In this document: positions 8,862 through 16,278 of the stretch, one piece after another | Numbering within the stretch: position 1 is the stretch's first letter | Layout of the letters: each line of letters starts with the position of its first letter | NCBI RefSeq assembly: GCF_019977335.1 | Contig: NZ_AP024653.1 | Location: 248,001 to 312,000 of the forward strand | Source: Arthrobacter sp. NicSoilB4 | Lineage (GTDB): Bacteria > Actinomycetota > Actinomycetes > Actinomycetales > Micrococcaceae | Reading direction: 5' to 3' | DNA length: 64,000 bases | Notes under the pieces: generated by a model | Databases searched by the model: none | Seen by the model: the letters and a program-made list of their open reading frames with translations, nothing else | What the model was told of the DNA's origin: nothing | Position numbers and translations under genes: made by a program

Positions 8862-8891
8862 ACTTTATCTTTGAATCTGTGGCTTTGTCAA
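8862..8891 (-). promoter_or_regulatory. Promoter of the fruR-fruK-fruA operon
   Basis: Minus-strand TTGACA (8886-8891) and TAAAGT (8862-8867) are separated by 18 nt in an AT-rich patch unlike the surrounding DNA, 77 nt before the fruR start. TCAA-type half-sites repeat around it (TTCAAAG, AGTCAATCAA), which could be operator elements for the DeoR regulator. Promoter seen; operator inferred. Confidence 0.5.
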
Positions 8892-8931
8892 TGAAAAACA
8901 ACATGAACGCAGAAAGGTCACCGCGCCTCCC

Positions 8932-9014
8932 GGGGACATGTCCAGTTTTCTCGCCGGGGAGTGGCCATATTGGTGCCATGTCCACCCGTGAAGCCGCGGG
9001 CTGGGCATGTGCCG
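8932..9014. repeat. 83-bp palindromic intergenic repeat, copy 1
   Basis: First of two similar units (124-bp period, roughly 85% identical by eye). It begins GGGGACATGTCCAG, ends CTGGGCATGTGCC, and has an internal hairpin (GGCCAT / ATGTCC). The termini are imperfect inverted repeats. Reading frames across it are repeat-driven and not genes. Confidence 0.7.
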
Positions 9015-9055
9015 GTTGCGGGCCAGGGATGCCCGGGGCTGGAGTTGGTGATCCG

Positions 9056-9138
9056 GGGGACATGTCCAGTCTTCGCGCCGGGGAGCGGACATTTTGGTGC
9101 CATGTCCATCCGTGGCCACCCGGGCTGGGCATGTCCCC
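9056..9138. repeat. 83-bp palindromic intergenic repeat, copy 2
   Basis: Second unit. Termini GGGGACATGTCCAG (9056-9069) and CTGGGCATGTCCCC (9125-9138) are inverted repeats with one mismatch, and GGACAT/ATGTCC forms an inner stem. REP/BIME-like architecture. It lies between the fruR promoter region and the DUF6458 terminator. Confidence 0.7.
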
Positions 9139-9166
9139 GGGGTGGGGCGGGGGGAGTGCGGAAATG

Positions 9167-9207
9167 CCGCACGCCGGGCCAGACGTGAAGTCCGGCCCGG
9201 CGTGCGG
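9167..9207 (-). terminator. Hairpin terminator of the DUF6458 gene
   Basis: Perfect 14-bp arms (9167-9180 and 9194-9207, CCGCACGCCGGGCC and complement) around 13 nt, 40 bp past the DUF6458 stop. No U-tract. Confidence 0.65.
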
Positions 9208-9246
9208 GTCGTTCGGGCGGCGCGTGTTGCAGGGTGCGCCATCGGG

Positions 9247-9510
9247 CTAGATGCCGGCGTCGCGGCTCTCGTTCCGGGTGATGGTCTCGCCGGTGTTAGG
9301 GTCCACGACGGAGCGGGTTTCGCTGACCCGGCGGGTGCGGCTGCGGCCCGGGGAAGCCAGGATCAGGGAGGCGACCAGGCCGATCACGCCCACCACCATC
9401 AGGATGTAGCCGACCATGGTCTGGTCCACGTTCGGGATCAGTCCGGGGGCGATGGCCCAGGCCAGGATGGCGCCGAGGGCAATAAGGAAAATGGAGGAAC
9501 CGATTCTCAT
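9247..9510 (-). CDS. DUF6458 family small membrane protein
   Basis: 87-aa protein with two membrane helices: about 4-22 (SSIFLIALGAILAWAIAPGLI) and about 32-52 (MVGYILMVVGVIGLVASLIL). A basic Arg/Ser-rich cytoplasmic tail ends in DPNTGETITRNESRDAGI. This is the typical build of DUF6458. AAGGAGCAAGTC precedes the ATG. A half-palindrome TACTAAGCATGCT lies about 40 nt upstream and resembles the CTAAG motif found elsewhere in the window. Single-gene unit; function unknown. Confidence 0.85.
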   Translation of the reverse strand: MRIGSSIFLIALGAILAWAIAPGLIPNVDQTMVGYILMVVGVIGLVASLILASPGRSRTRRVSETRSVVDPNTGETITRNESRDAGI

Positions 9511-9850
9511 GACTTGCTCCTTGTGTCCGGTGGGACGGATTGGTATTACTAAGCATGCTGTCCAGCGTCAGGCTACAGCCCGGTCCGTGTAGTTTCAACG
9601 ATCTGGGCGGCGCCACTCCGGCCAGTTTTCGCACGTCAAAGGGTTTTCCGCGGCGGTTTCGGACGGCTGCGGCGCGGATCCGGCGTGCGGGTGTCCGTTT
9701 CCGCAGCGGATCTCCGCACGTACTCTTAAAGGGTGCGGGTGTGGCCGCCATGCGCGCCGCACGCCGGCACCGCCCGACACGGTCCGCACGCCCGCCCGGA
9801 CCCGCCATCCCGCGGGTCACCCGAATTGCCTCACAGAGATACCGGTACCC
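9511..9850. other. Intergenic region between DUF6458 and the ketoacyl synthase
   Basis: 340 bp without a convincing gene. The left end holds the upstream region of the minus-strand DUF6458 gene, including ACTAAGCATGCT at 9548-9559. The rest is GC-rich with no promoter I would defend. A 64-codon minus-strand frame (9595-9789) has no ribosome site or recognisable sequence. Confidence 0.5.
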
Positions 9851-11071
9851 ATGCCTGAAGTTTCCCCCCGAGTCGTTGTCACCGGACTGGGCGCGGTTAC
9901 CCCTGTCGGCGCGACCGTGCCCGAGACCTGGGCCTCGCTGCTCGCCGGGCGCTCCGGAATCACGGCGCTGGAGGAGGACTGGGCCCAGGGCCTCCCCGTC
10001 CGCATGGCCGGGAGGGCGGATGTTGACGTCGCTTCCCGGCTCACCACCCCCGAGTTCAAGAGGATGGACCGGTGCGGACACCTGGCGCTGATTGCAGCCC
10101 GGGAAGCGTGGGCACAGGCAGGCCGGCCGGAGGCTGACCCGGAGCGCCTGGCCGTGGTGATAGGTTCCGGTTACGGCGGACTCGACACCACCCTGGAACA
10201 GACCCGGACGCTTGATGCGAACGGCCCCCGCAGGGTGTCCCCGCACACCCTCACCCGCATCATGACCAACGCCCCCGCGGCCTGGGTCTCCATCGACGTC
10301 GGCGCCAAAGGCGGCGCACGGACCCCGGTGAGCGCCTGCGCCTCCGGGGCCGAGGCCATCTCCCAGGCGGCCGACATGATCCGTGCGGGGGCGGCGGACG
10401 TGGTGATCGCGGGCGGCGTGGATTCCTGCATCAACGGCCTGATCGTCAGCGGGTTCGCGCAAATCCGCGCCCTCTCCACCCGCAACGGGGATCCGCAGTC
10501 CGCATCGCGGCCCTTCGACAAGGACCGGGACGGCTTCGTTCTGGCCGAAGGTGCGGCGATCCTGGTCCTGGAACGCGAAGACCACGCCCGCGCCCGCGGG
10601 GCCGACATCCTCGGCGTCGTGGCCGGAACCGCGGTGACGTCCGACGCCGTCGACATCGTCGCCGCTGATCCCGCCATGCAGCGCCGGGTCATGGAGAGGG
10701 CGATCGCGGCCGCGGGCCTGGGGCCGCAGGACATCGGCCTGGTCCATGCCCACGCAACGTCCACTCCCGTGGGCGACCGCCTGGAGGCGGAAGCCATCAC
10801 GGCCGTGCTCGGAAACCAGGTTCCCGTCACCTCCACAAAGTCCCTCACCGGGCACCTCCTCGGCGGTGCCGGGGCGCTCGGCGCCATCGTGATGATCCAG
10901 GCCCTGAAAACCGGGGCGTTCCCCGGCACCCGCAACCTTGACGAGCCCGACGGCGGGATTGACCTTAACCTCATCCGGGGAACAGCCACGGGCCAAACGG
11001 CGGGGGCGGGCATCGCCAACGCCTTCGGATTCGGCGGGCACAGTACCGCGCTGGTGATCACCGAAAGCTAG
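9851..11071 (+). CDS. Beta-ketoacyl-ACP synthase II-like enzyme (FabF/KAS family)
   Basis: 406-aa thiolase-fold condensing enzyme. The nucleophile is C163 in TPVSACASGAEA, and the two catalytic histidines are H301 (VHAHATSTPVGD) and H335 (KSLTGHLLGGAG); the C-terminal FGFGGHS loop is intact. All catalytic residues are present, so it should condense an acyl group with malonyl-ACP. It stands alone without acp, fabD or fabG, so it is either a second housekeeping KAS or one used in a special lipid. HAHAT replaces the more usual NAHGT. An esterase gene follows after 9 nt, probably co-transcribed. Confidence 0.9.
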   Translation: MPEVSPRVVVTGLGAVTPVGATVPETWASLLAGRSGITALEEDWAQGLPVRMAGRADVDVASRLTTPEFKRMDRCGHLALIAAREAWAQAGRPEADPERLAVVIGSGYGGLDTTLEQTRTLDANGPRRVSPHTLTRIMTNAPAAWVSIDVGAKGGARTPVSACASGAEAISQAADMIRAGAADVVIAGGVDSCINGLIVSGFAQIRALSTRNGDPQSASRPFDKDRDGFVLAEGAAILVLEREDHARARGADILGVVAGTAVTSDAVDIVAADPAMQRRVMERAIAAAGLGPQDIGLVHAHATSTPVGDRLEAEAITAVLGNQVPVTSTKSLTGHLLGGAGALGAIVMIQALKTGAFPGTRNLDEPDGGIDLNLIRGTATGQTAGAGIANAFGFGGHSTALVITES

Positions 11072-11080
11072 GCTGTCCCG

Positions 11081-11722
11081 ATGGAGACAGTCGTCTGGTC
11101 CAAGCCGGAACACGAACGCGCCGGCACGCCGCTGCTGGTGATGATGCACGGCTACGGCCGGGACGAATCCCGGATGACGCGGCTCTTCGGGTCCCTGCCG
11201 CCCGCTTTCACCTGCGCCGCGCTGCGCGGGCCCAAGGTGATCGGGGACGGCTACGGCTGGTTCCTGCTGGACTACTTCCTGACCCATGACTTCGCCGACG
11301 TCATCTCCTCCACCAATGCCGTCTTCGGCTGGATCGAATCCGTCAAAGCCCAACACAGCAGCGTCAGCCTGTTCGGCTACTCGCAGGGAATGGCCATGGC
11401 CAGCACCCTGCTGCGGCTGCGGCCGGAACAGTTCCGGGCCGTCGTCGGGCTGTCCGGGTTCGTCCTGGAAAACGAACTCCTGGCGATGAGCGAATCGTTC
11501 GAGTCCCGCCCGCCCTTCTTCTGGGGCCGGGACCGCGACGACGTGGTGATCAACGACGCCGCCACGGAACACACCGAAGAGTGGCTCCACGAACACACGC
11601 AACTCACGGCGCGGACCTACCCCGGAATGGGCCACTCCATCTCTGCGGCCGAACTGGTGGACGCCAGCGCGTTCCTCCGCCACTACGTGCTGCGGCAGGA
11701 CAGCGGAACTGCTCCGGCCTAG
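11081..11722 (+). CDS. Alpha/beta hydrolase, phospholipase/carboxylesterase family
   Basis: 213-aa serine esterase. It has the LVMMHGYGRDE oxyanion-hole region (19-29), nucleophile elbow GYSQG (S101), candidate acid D153 or D154 and the histidine in PGMGHSI (H185). This spacing fits the small carboxylesterase/lysophospholipase family. It starts 9 nt after the ketoacyl synthase stop, so the two may work on the same acyl substrate, although nothing in the sequence names it. Confidence 0.85.
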   Translation: METVVWSKPEHERAGTPLLVMMHGYGRDESRMTRLFGSLPPAFTCAALRGPKVIGDGYGWFLLDYFLTHDFADVISSTNAVFGWIESVKAQHSSVSLFGYSQGMAMASTLLRLRPEQFRAVVGLSGFVLENELLAMSESFESRPPFFWGRDRDDVVINDAATEHTEEWLHEHTQLTARTYPGMGHSISAAELVDASAFLRHYVLRQDSGTAPA

Positions 11723-11775
11723 CCCGCGCTGTGCCGGCGCGGCAGGGCCAAAAGGCCTTTTCTACGTTTATCCAC

Positions 11776-11804
11776 TTGCGCACCAATTTTGTAAGCGTTT
11801 ACAC
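11776..11804 (+). promoter_or_regulatory. Promoter with overlapping LacI-family operator
   Basis: TTGCGC (11776-11781) and TTACAC (11799-11804) with a 17-nt spacer. The 14-bp palindrome TGTAAGCGTTTACA (11790-11803), a canonical LacI/GalR-family site with central CG, overlaps the spacer and -10. It lies 57 nt before the LacI-type gene it probably controls, so autorepression and repression of the downstream phosphorylase genes is the simplest reading. Confidence 0.8.
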
Positions 11805-11860
11805 TCAACGTTGGCCATGTTTACGGCCCACTACTTCAGGGGGAAGAAAGGGCTGAGCCC

Positions 11861-12895
11861 GTGCTGCAGGCCAAGGCGCCTCGCGCCACCATCCAGGACG
11901 TCGCCGCACTCTCCGGACTCTCCATCTGCACCGTCTCCCGGGCCCTCCGGAACCTTCCGAACGTCTCCGCCAGCGCCCAGGCAAAAGTCAGCGACGCTGC
12001 TGCCAAACTCGGGTACAAAGCCTCCACGGCCGCTTCCCGGCTGGCCGGCGGAACCACCGGTTCCGTCGCCATCATCGCCCCCACCGCCACCGCATGGTTC
12101 TTCGCACAGGCCGTGGAAGCGGCGGAGGAAGTGTTCGCCGGCGCCGGCTACGACACCGTTCTGATCAGCCTCCGGAACCGTCCCAGTGTGCACAACAAAC
12201 TCTTCAGCGACCTCGCCGGACTGTCCCAGCGCGTCGACGGCATCCTGCTCCTCAATATCGCCCTCAGCGAAGCCGAACTGGCCGCCGTCGAAGCCTCCGG
12301 GCTGGCCGTGGCAAGCGTGGGCATGCATGACGTGCCCTGGGACAACGTCGGGATCGACAACGCCGGCGCGGCCCGCGCCGCGACCGAACACCTGCTGGAC
12401 CTGGGCCACTGGGACGTGGCCATGCTCTCCGGCCGGGAGACCGGCGAGCCCTCCCTGATCACCGCGAACGAGCGGCTGCGCGGCTTCGAGCAGGCGTTGG
12501 AAGCGCACCATGTGACGGTCGATCCGGACCTGGTGCTGGAAGCCGGGTCCAGCATTGAAGGCGGCCGGCTGGCCATGATCGAGCTGATCGAAAACCGCCG
12601 GATGCCCTCCGCAATCCTCGCCGGCTGCGACGAAACAGCCTTCGGCGCCCTCATGGCCCTGAGGGATCACGGTTTGTCTGCGCCCAAAAACATGTCCATC
12701 ATAGGTATAGACGATCATCAGATGAGCTGGTTCCTGGGGTTGAGCACTATCTCCCAGCCCGTAGCCGATCAGGGCGCATTCGCGGCCAACCTGCTGATTG
12801 ACAGACTCCACCGCTCGGGGCTTCCCAACCCCCCGTCCAGCCACATGCTGGAAACCAAACTGATAGAGCGCAAGAGCACCCGCCGCCGTCGTTGA
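11861..12895 (+). CDS. LacI-family transcriptional regulator of the disaccharide phosphorylase genes
   Basis: 344-aa regulator with N-terminal HTH (TIQDVAALSGLSICTVSRAL and the hinge helix), then a periplasmic-binding-protein-like sensor domain. GTG start at 11861 after GGGGGAAGAAAGGG. A consensus LacI operator overlaps its promoter at 11790-11803. The beta-phosphoglucomutase and GH65 genes follow on the same strand, so it most likely senses their disaccharide substrate or a glucose phosphate product. No sugar transporter is adjacent. Confidence 0.9.
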   Translation: MLQAKAPRATIQDVAALSGLSICTVSRALRNLPNVSASAQAKVSDAAAKLGYKASTAASRLAGGTTGSVAIIAPTATAWFFAQAVEAAEEVFAGAGYDTVLISLRNRPSVHNKLFSDLAGLSQRVDGILLLNIALSEAELAAVEASGLAVASVGMHDVPWDNVGIDNAGAARAATEHLLDLGHWDVAMLSGRETGEPSLITANERLRGFEQALEAHHVTVDPDLVLEAGSSIEGGRLAMIELIENRRMPSAILAGCDETAFGALMALRDHGLSAPKNMSIIGIDDHQMSWFLGLSTISQPVADQGAFAANLLIDRLHRSGLPNPPSSHMLETKLIERKSTRRRR

Positions 12896-12919
12896 CCAGC
12901 ACCCGCACGGGCGGGCGCG

Positions 12920-12995
12920 CCCTGCACGGCAGGGACTGCGAGTCTCCACAACCCGCCCACCGGCGCCCCCGATTTAGACACCGGCTTAGATACCG
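12920..12995 (+). other. Intergenic hairpin and short direct repeat between lacI-type gene and beta-PGM gene
   Basis: CCCTGC-ACG-GCAGGG forms a small hairpin (12920-12934). Downstream, TTAGACACCG (12974-12983) and TTAGATACCG (12986-12995) are direct repeats at a 12-bp period, just before the AAAGGAC ribosome site of the next gene. Role unknown; could attenuate readthrough or be chance. Confidence 0.3.
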
Positions 12996-13017
12996 CCGCC
13001 TGAAAGGACAATCGACC

Positions 13018-13755
13018 ATGACTGAAGCTTCCAACAGCACACCGTCGAGCTGGACCACTGCCTCCGCCATCCTCTTTGACCTCGACGGCGTCCTGACGCC
13101 CACCGCGATCGTGCACGAGCGTGCATGGCAGGAACTCTTCGACGGTTTCCTCGCGACCGTCCCCGAGGCGCCCGGCTACCGCGAAAGCGACTACTTCGAC
13201 CACATCGACGGCAAGCCGCGCTTCGACGGCGTCCGCGACTTCCTGGCCTCCCGCAACATCGTGCTGCCGGAGGGCCCGCTGGATGACGACCCGGCGCACG
13301 ACACCGTCCACGGCCTGGGCAACCGCAAGAACAAGGTTTTCAACGACATCGTCGAGGCTGGCGGCGTCAAGCCCTACGAAGGCTCCGTGCGGTTCATCGA
13401 CGCCGCGCTGGCCCGCGGGCTCAAGGTCGCCGTCGTCTCCTCCTCCCGGAATGCCCCGGCCGTCCTTAAGGCCGCCGGGCTCTCGGACTACTTCCCGGTG
13501 GTGGTCGACGGCGTCGTCGCCGTCGCCGAAGGGCTGCCCGGCAAGCCCAGCCCGGCAACCTACGAGTACGCCGCCCGGCTGCTCAGCCTGCCCAGCGAGG
13601 ACTGCGTCGTCGTCGAGGACGCCGTCTCCGGGGTCCAGGCCGGGAAGGCGGGTAGGTTCCACTCGGTGATCGGCGTGGACCGTGGCGCCGGCCGGGAGAC
13701 CCTGCTGGCCGCGGGAGCCACCCTCGTGGTCAACGACCTCGACGAGCTTCTCTAG
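13018..13755 (+). CDS. Beta-phosphoglucomutase, HAD superfamily
   Basis: 245-aa HAD phosphatase-fold mutase that converts beta-glucose 1-phosphate (released by inverting GH65 phosphorylases) to glucose 6-phosphate. Motif I is FDLDGVLTPT (D21, D23); motif II lies in VVSSSRNA; PGKPSPATYEYAA and the EDAVSGVQAGKAG loop complete the HAD core, with a helical cap between. The ATG at 13018 with AAAGGAC upstream is chosen over an in-frame upstream start that adds non-homologous sequence. GH65 follows 113 nt downstream. Confidence 0.9.
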   Translation: MTEASNSTPSSWTTASAILFDLDGVLTPTAIVHERAWQELFDGFLATVPEAPGYRESDYFDHIDGKPRFDGVRDFLASRNIVLPEGPLDDDPAHDTVHGLGNRKNKVFNDIVEAGGVKPYEGSVRFIDAALARGLKVAVVSSSRNAPAVLKAAGLSDYFPVVVDGVVAVAEGLPGKPSPATYEYAARLLSLPSEDCVVVEDAVSGVQAGKAGRFHSVIGVDRGAGRETLLAAGATLVVNDLDELL

Positions 13756-13868
13756 CACTGCCGTTCCGCCCGGCAGGGCCCGCACAGCACCCTTCGCCGC
13801 AGCACCTTCCCGCACAGCACCTTCACCGCGCACCATCTTCTTTGACCGCCTTAAGGAAATCCGCAACC

Positions 13869-16199
13869 ATGGCACTTATTACCTCGGACCGCGCACGGTT
13901 CCCCAACGACCCCTGGCAGCTCGTTGAGACCGTCCACCTCCCCGGCAACGCCGGGACGCTGGAGACGCTCTTCAGCCTGGGCAACGGCCACCTCGGCATC
14001 CGCGGTGCCCACTGGGCAGCCGCCGACGCCGAGCTGCCGGGCAGCTTCATCAACGGCTTCCACGAAACCTGGGACATCAAGCACGCGGAGAACGCCTACG
14101 GATTCGCCCGCACCGGCCAGCGGATCCTCTACATCCCGGACGCGAACAACTTCACGGTGATCATCGACGGCGAAACCCTGAGCCTGGACGAATCCACCGT
14201 GCTGGACTACCGCCGGAGCGTCGACTTCGCCACTGGCGTCTACGAATGCCGGATCACCTGGCAGTGCCGCTCCGGTGCCACCGTGACCACCACTGAACGC
14301 CGCGCCGTCGGGTACCAGTCCCGCGGTGCGCTCGGCATCTCGCTGGAACTTGCCGCGGACCGGGACGTCTCGGCAGACGTGACCTCCTCGGTGATCAACC
14401 GCCAGGACCAGCCGGTCGAGGACCACTCGGCCCATGACCCGCGCCGTGCCGGCCGCCACGCCGGGCGTGTGCTGCTGCCGGTGCGGCTCGACGGCGGCGA
14501 CGGCTCGCTGCGCCTGTCCTGGGAGACCGCCGAATCCAAGCAGCGCATCGGCCTGGCCGTTGACCACTGGACGAACGCCGGCGTGCAGCCCTTCGACACC
14601 CAGGTGCACGAGGACGACAGCAGCGTCCGCTACGTCCTGGCCGTCGGCGCCGACGAGCCGTTCGTGCTGGAGAAGAGCGTCAGCTACGCCGTCGGGCAGT
14701 CCTCCGCGGACCTGGCCGACGACGCCGAAGCCGGCCTCAGGCCGCTCGCGGACGTCTTCGCCGAAAGCGCCGCGCACTACCGCGACTACTGGGCCACGAG
14801 CGACATCGTCCTCGCCGGGCAGACCGAACTCCAGCAGGCCGTCCGCTGGAACCTCTTCCAGCTCGCCCAGGCCACTGCCTGTGCCAACGTCGCCGGCATC
14901 CCGGCCAAGGGCGTGTCCGGCTCGGGCTACGACGGGCACTACTTCTGGGACCAGGAGGTGTACCTCATGCCCTACCTGACGTACACGAGCCCGGGCAGCG
15001 CCCGCCAGGTCCTCGAGTTCCGCCACGAGATGCTGCCCGACGCCAAGATCCGCGCCAAGGAGCTGAGCGTGGACGGCGCACTTTTCCCCTGGCGCACCAT
15101 CAACGGGCTCGAGGCCAGCGCCTACTATGCCGCCGGCACGGCCCAGTTCCACATCGCCGCGGCGATCGCCTTCGCAACCAACCGCTACATCTGGGCCAGC
15201 GGCGACCAGGCGTTCCGGGAAACCCTCGGCTCCGAACTGCTGATCGAGACCGCCCGGATGTGGGCCTCACTGGGCTTCTTCGGCAAGGACGGGCTCTTCC
15301 ACATCCACGGCGTCACCGGTCCGGATGAGTACACCGCCGTCGTCAACGACAACCTGTACACCAACGTCATGGCCCGGTTTAACCTGCGTGCCGCGGCCGC
15401 GCTGGACCACCCGGAGATCGACGACGCCGAACGCGAGTTCTGGGAGCAGGCCGCCAACCGGATGCAGCTGCCTTATGACGAGGACCTCCAGGTGCACTCG
15501 CAGGACAACGACTTCATGACCCTGGAGCCGTGGGACTGGAGCACGCCGCGGTCCAAGTACCCGCTGCTGCTGCACTTCCACCCGCTGGTGATCTACCGGC
15601 ACCAGGTCCTCAAGCAGGCGGACAGCGTGCTGGCCATGTTCCTGCAGTGGCAGGACTTCACCGCGGAGGAGAAGCGCCGCGCCTTCGACTTCTACGACCC
15701 CATCACCACCGGGGATTCCACGCTGTCCGCCTGCGTGCAGGGCATCATGGCGGCCGAGGTCGGCTACGGCGGGGCCGCGCTGGACCACTTCACCCACGCC
15801 TTGTTCATCGACCTGGACGACACGCACGGCAACACGATCGACGGCGTCCACATCGCCTCCACCGGCGGGGTCTGGAGCTCGCTGGTCAGCGGCTTCGCCG
15901 GCCTGCGGGACCAGGGCGCGGTGCCGTACTTCGACCCGCGGCTGCCCGCCGAATGGGACGGGCTGTCCTTCCACCTGAAGATCCAGGGCCGGCTCCTGCA
16001 GATCGAGCTGGAACAGGGCGCCATCACCCTGGCCGTGCGTCAGGGCGCGCCGCTGGAGATCGATGTGCGCGGGGAACTGCTCACGGTCGACGGCGACCCG
16101 GCCCGGGTGCAGCTGGCCCCGGTCGCGGCGCCCGAGCCCACCATCTTCCCGAGCGGACTCCCGACGTCGTCAATCCCGATCGTGCGCGCGGCGGTCTGA
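13869..16199 (+). CDS. Glycoside hydrolase family 65 disaccharide phosphorylase (trehalose/kojibiose type likely)
   Basis: 776-aa intracellular phosphorylase that splits an alpha-linked glucose disaccharide with phosphate to give beta-glucose 1-phosphate. It has the N-terminal beta-sandwich (LGNGHLGIRG near 37-46), the (alpha/alpha)6 barrel with general acid E487 in TGPDEY, then YTNVMARFNL and the GNTIDGVHIAS phosphate region. The substrate loop reads FPWRTINGLEASAYYAAGT; as I recall, maltose phosphorylases carry HNEW in this region, so trehalose or kojibiose is a better guess than maltose. AAGGAAATCCGCAACC precedes the ATG; a start nine codons upstream is less likely. Works with the adjacent beta-phosphoglucomutase and LacI regulator. 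Confidence 0.9.
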   Translation: MALITSDRARFPNDPWQLVETVHLPGNAGTLETLFSLGNGHLGIRGAHWAAADAELPGSFINGFHETWDIKHAENAYGFARTGQRILYIPDANNFTVIIDGETLSLDESTVLDYRRSVDFATGVYECRITWQCRSGATVTTTERRAVGYQSRGALGISLELAADRDVSADVTSSVINRQDQPVEDHSAHDPRRAGRHAGRVLLPVRLDGGDGSLRLSWETAESKQRIGLAVDHWTNAGVQPFDTQVHEDDSSVRYVLAVGADEPFVLEKSVSYAVGQSSADLADDAEAGLRPLADVFAESAAHYRDYWATSDIVLAGQTELQQAVRWNLFQLAQATACANVAGIPAKGVSGSGYDGHYFWDQEVYLMPYLTYTSPGSARQVLEFRHEMLPDAKIRAKELSVDGALFPWRTINGLEASAYYAAGTAQFHIAAAIAFATNRYIWASGDQAFRETLGSELLIETARMWASLGFFGKDGLFHIHGVTGPDEYTAVVNDNLYTNVMARFNLRAAAALDHPEIDDAEREFWEQAANRMQLPYDEDLQVHSQDNDFMTLEPWDWSTPRSKYPLLLHFHPLVIYRHQVLKQADSVLAMFLQWQDFTAEEKRRAFDFYDPITTGDSTLSACVQGIMAAEVGYGGAALDHFTHALFIDLDDTHGNTIDGVHIASTGGVWSSLVSGFAGLRDQGAVPYFDPRLPAEWDGLSFHLKIQGRLLQIELEQGAITLAVRQGAPLEIDVRGELLTVDGDPARVQLAPVAAPEPTIFPSGLPTSSIPIVRAAV

Positions 16200-16209
16200 C
16201 CCACACCCA

Positions 16210-16278
16210 AAGCAACGCGGGGTCACCTACGGCCCATCGTCCCCACCGACATGGGCGCTAAGTGACCCCGCGTTGCTT
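16210..16278. repeat. Hairpin intergenic repeat (family A), copy 1; also terminator
   Basis: Perfect 17-bp arms AAGCAACGCGGGGTCAC (16210-16226) and complement (16262-16278), with a nested stem GCCCAT/ATGGGC (16232-16237, 16251-16256). It begins 10 bp after the GH65 stop and reaches into the 3' end of the convergent MFS gene, whose stop codon (16227-16229) lies inside it. A second copy sits at 55985-56053. The long stem would terminate both convergent transcripts. Confidence 0.8.

Noticed and set aside
8932..9138. Possible CRISPR array
   Set aside because: Only two imperfect, long, palindromic units with one spacer and no cas genes; better described as REP-like.
8865..9242. Overlapping frames with repeated GHGT/TWHQ-like peptides
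   Set aside because: Peptide repetition is due to the two 83-bp DNA repeats; no ribosome site or domain.
9296..11683. 795-codon minus-strand frame across the ketoacyl synthase and esterase
   Set aside because: Shadow; both plus-strand enzymes have complete catalytic residues.
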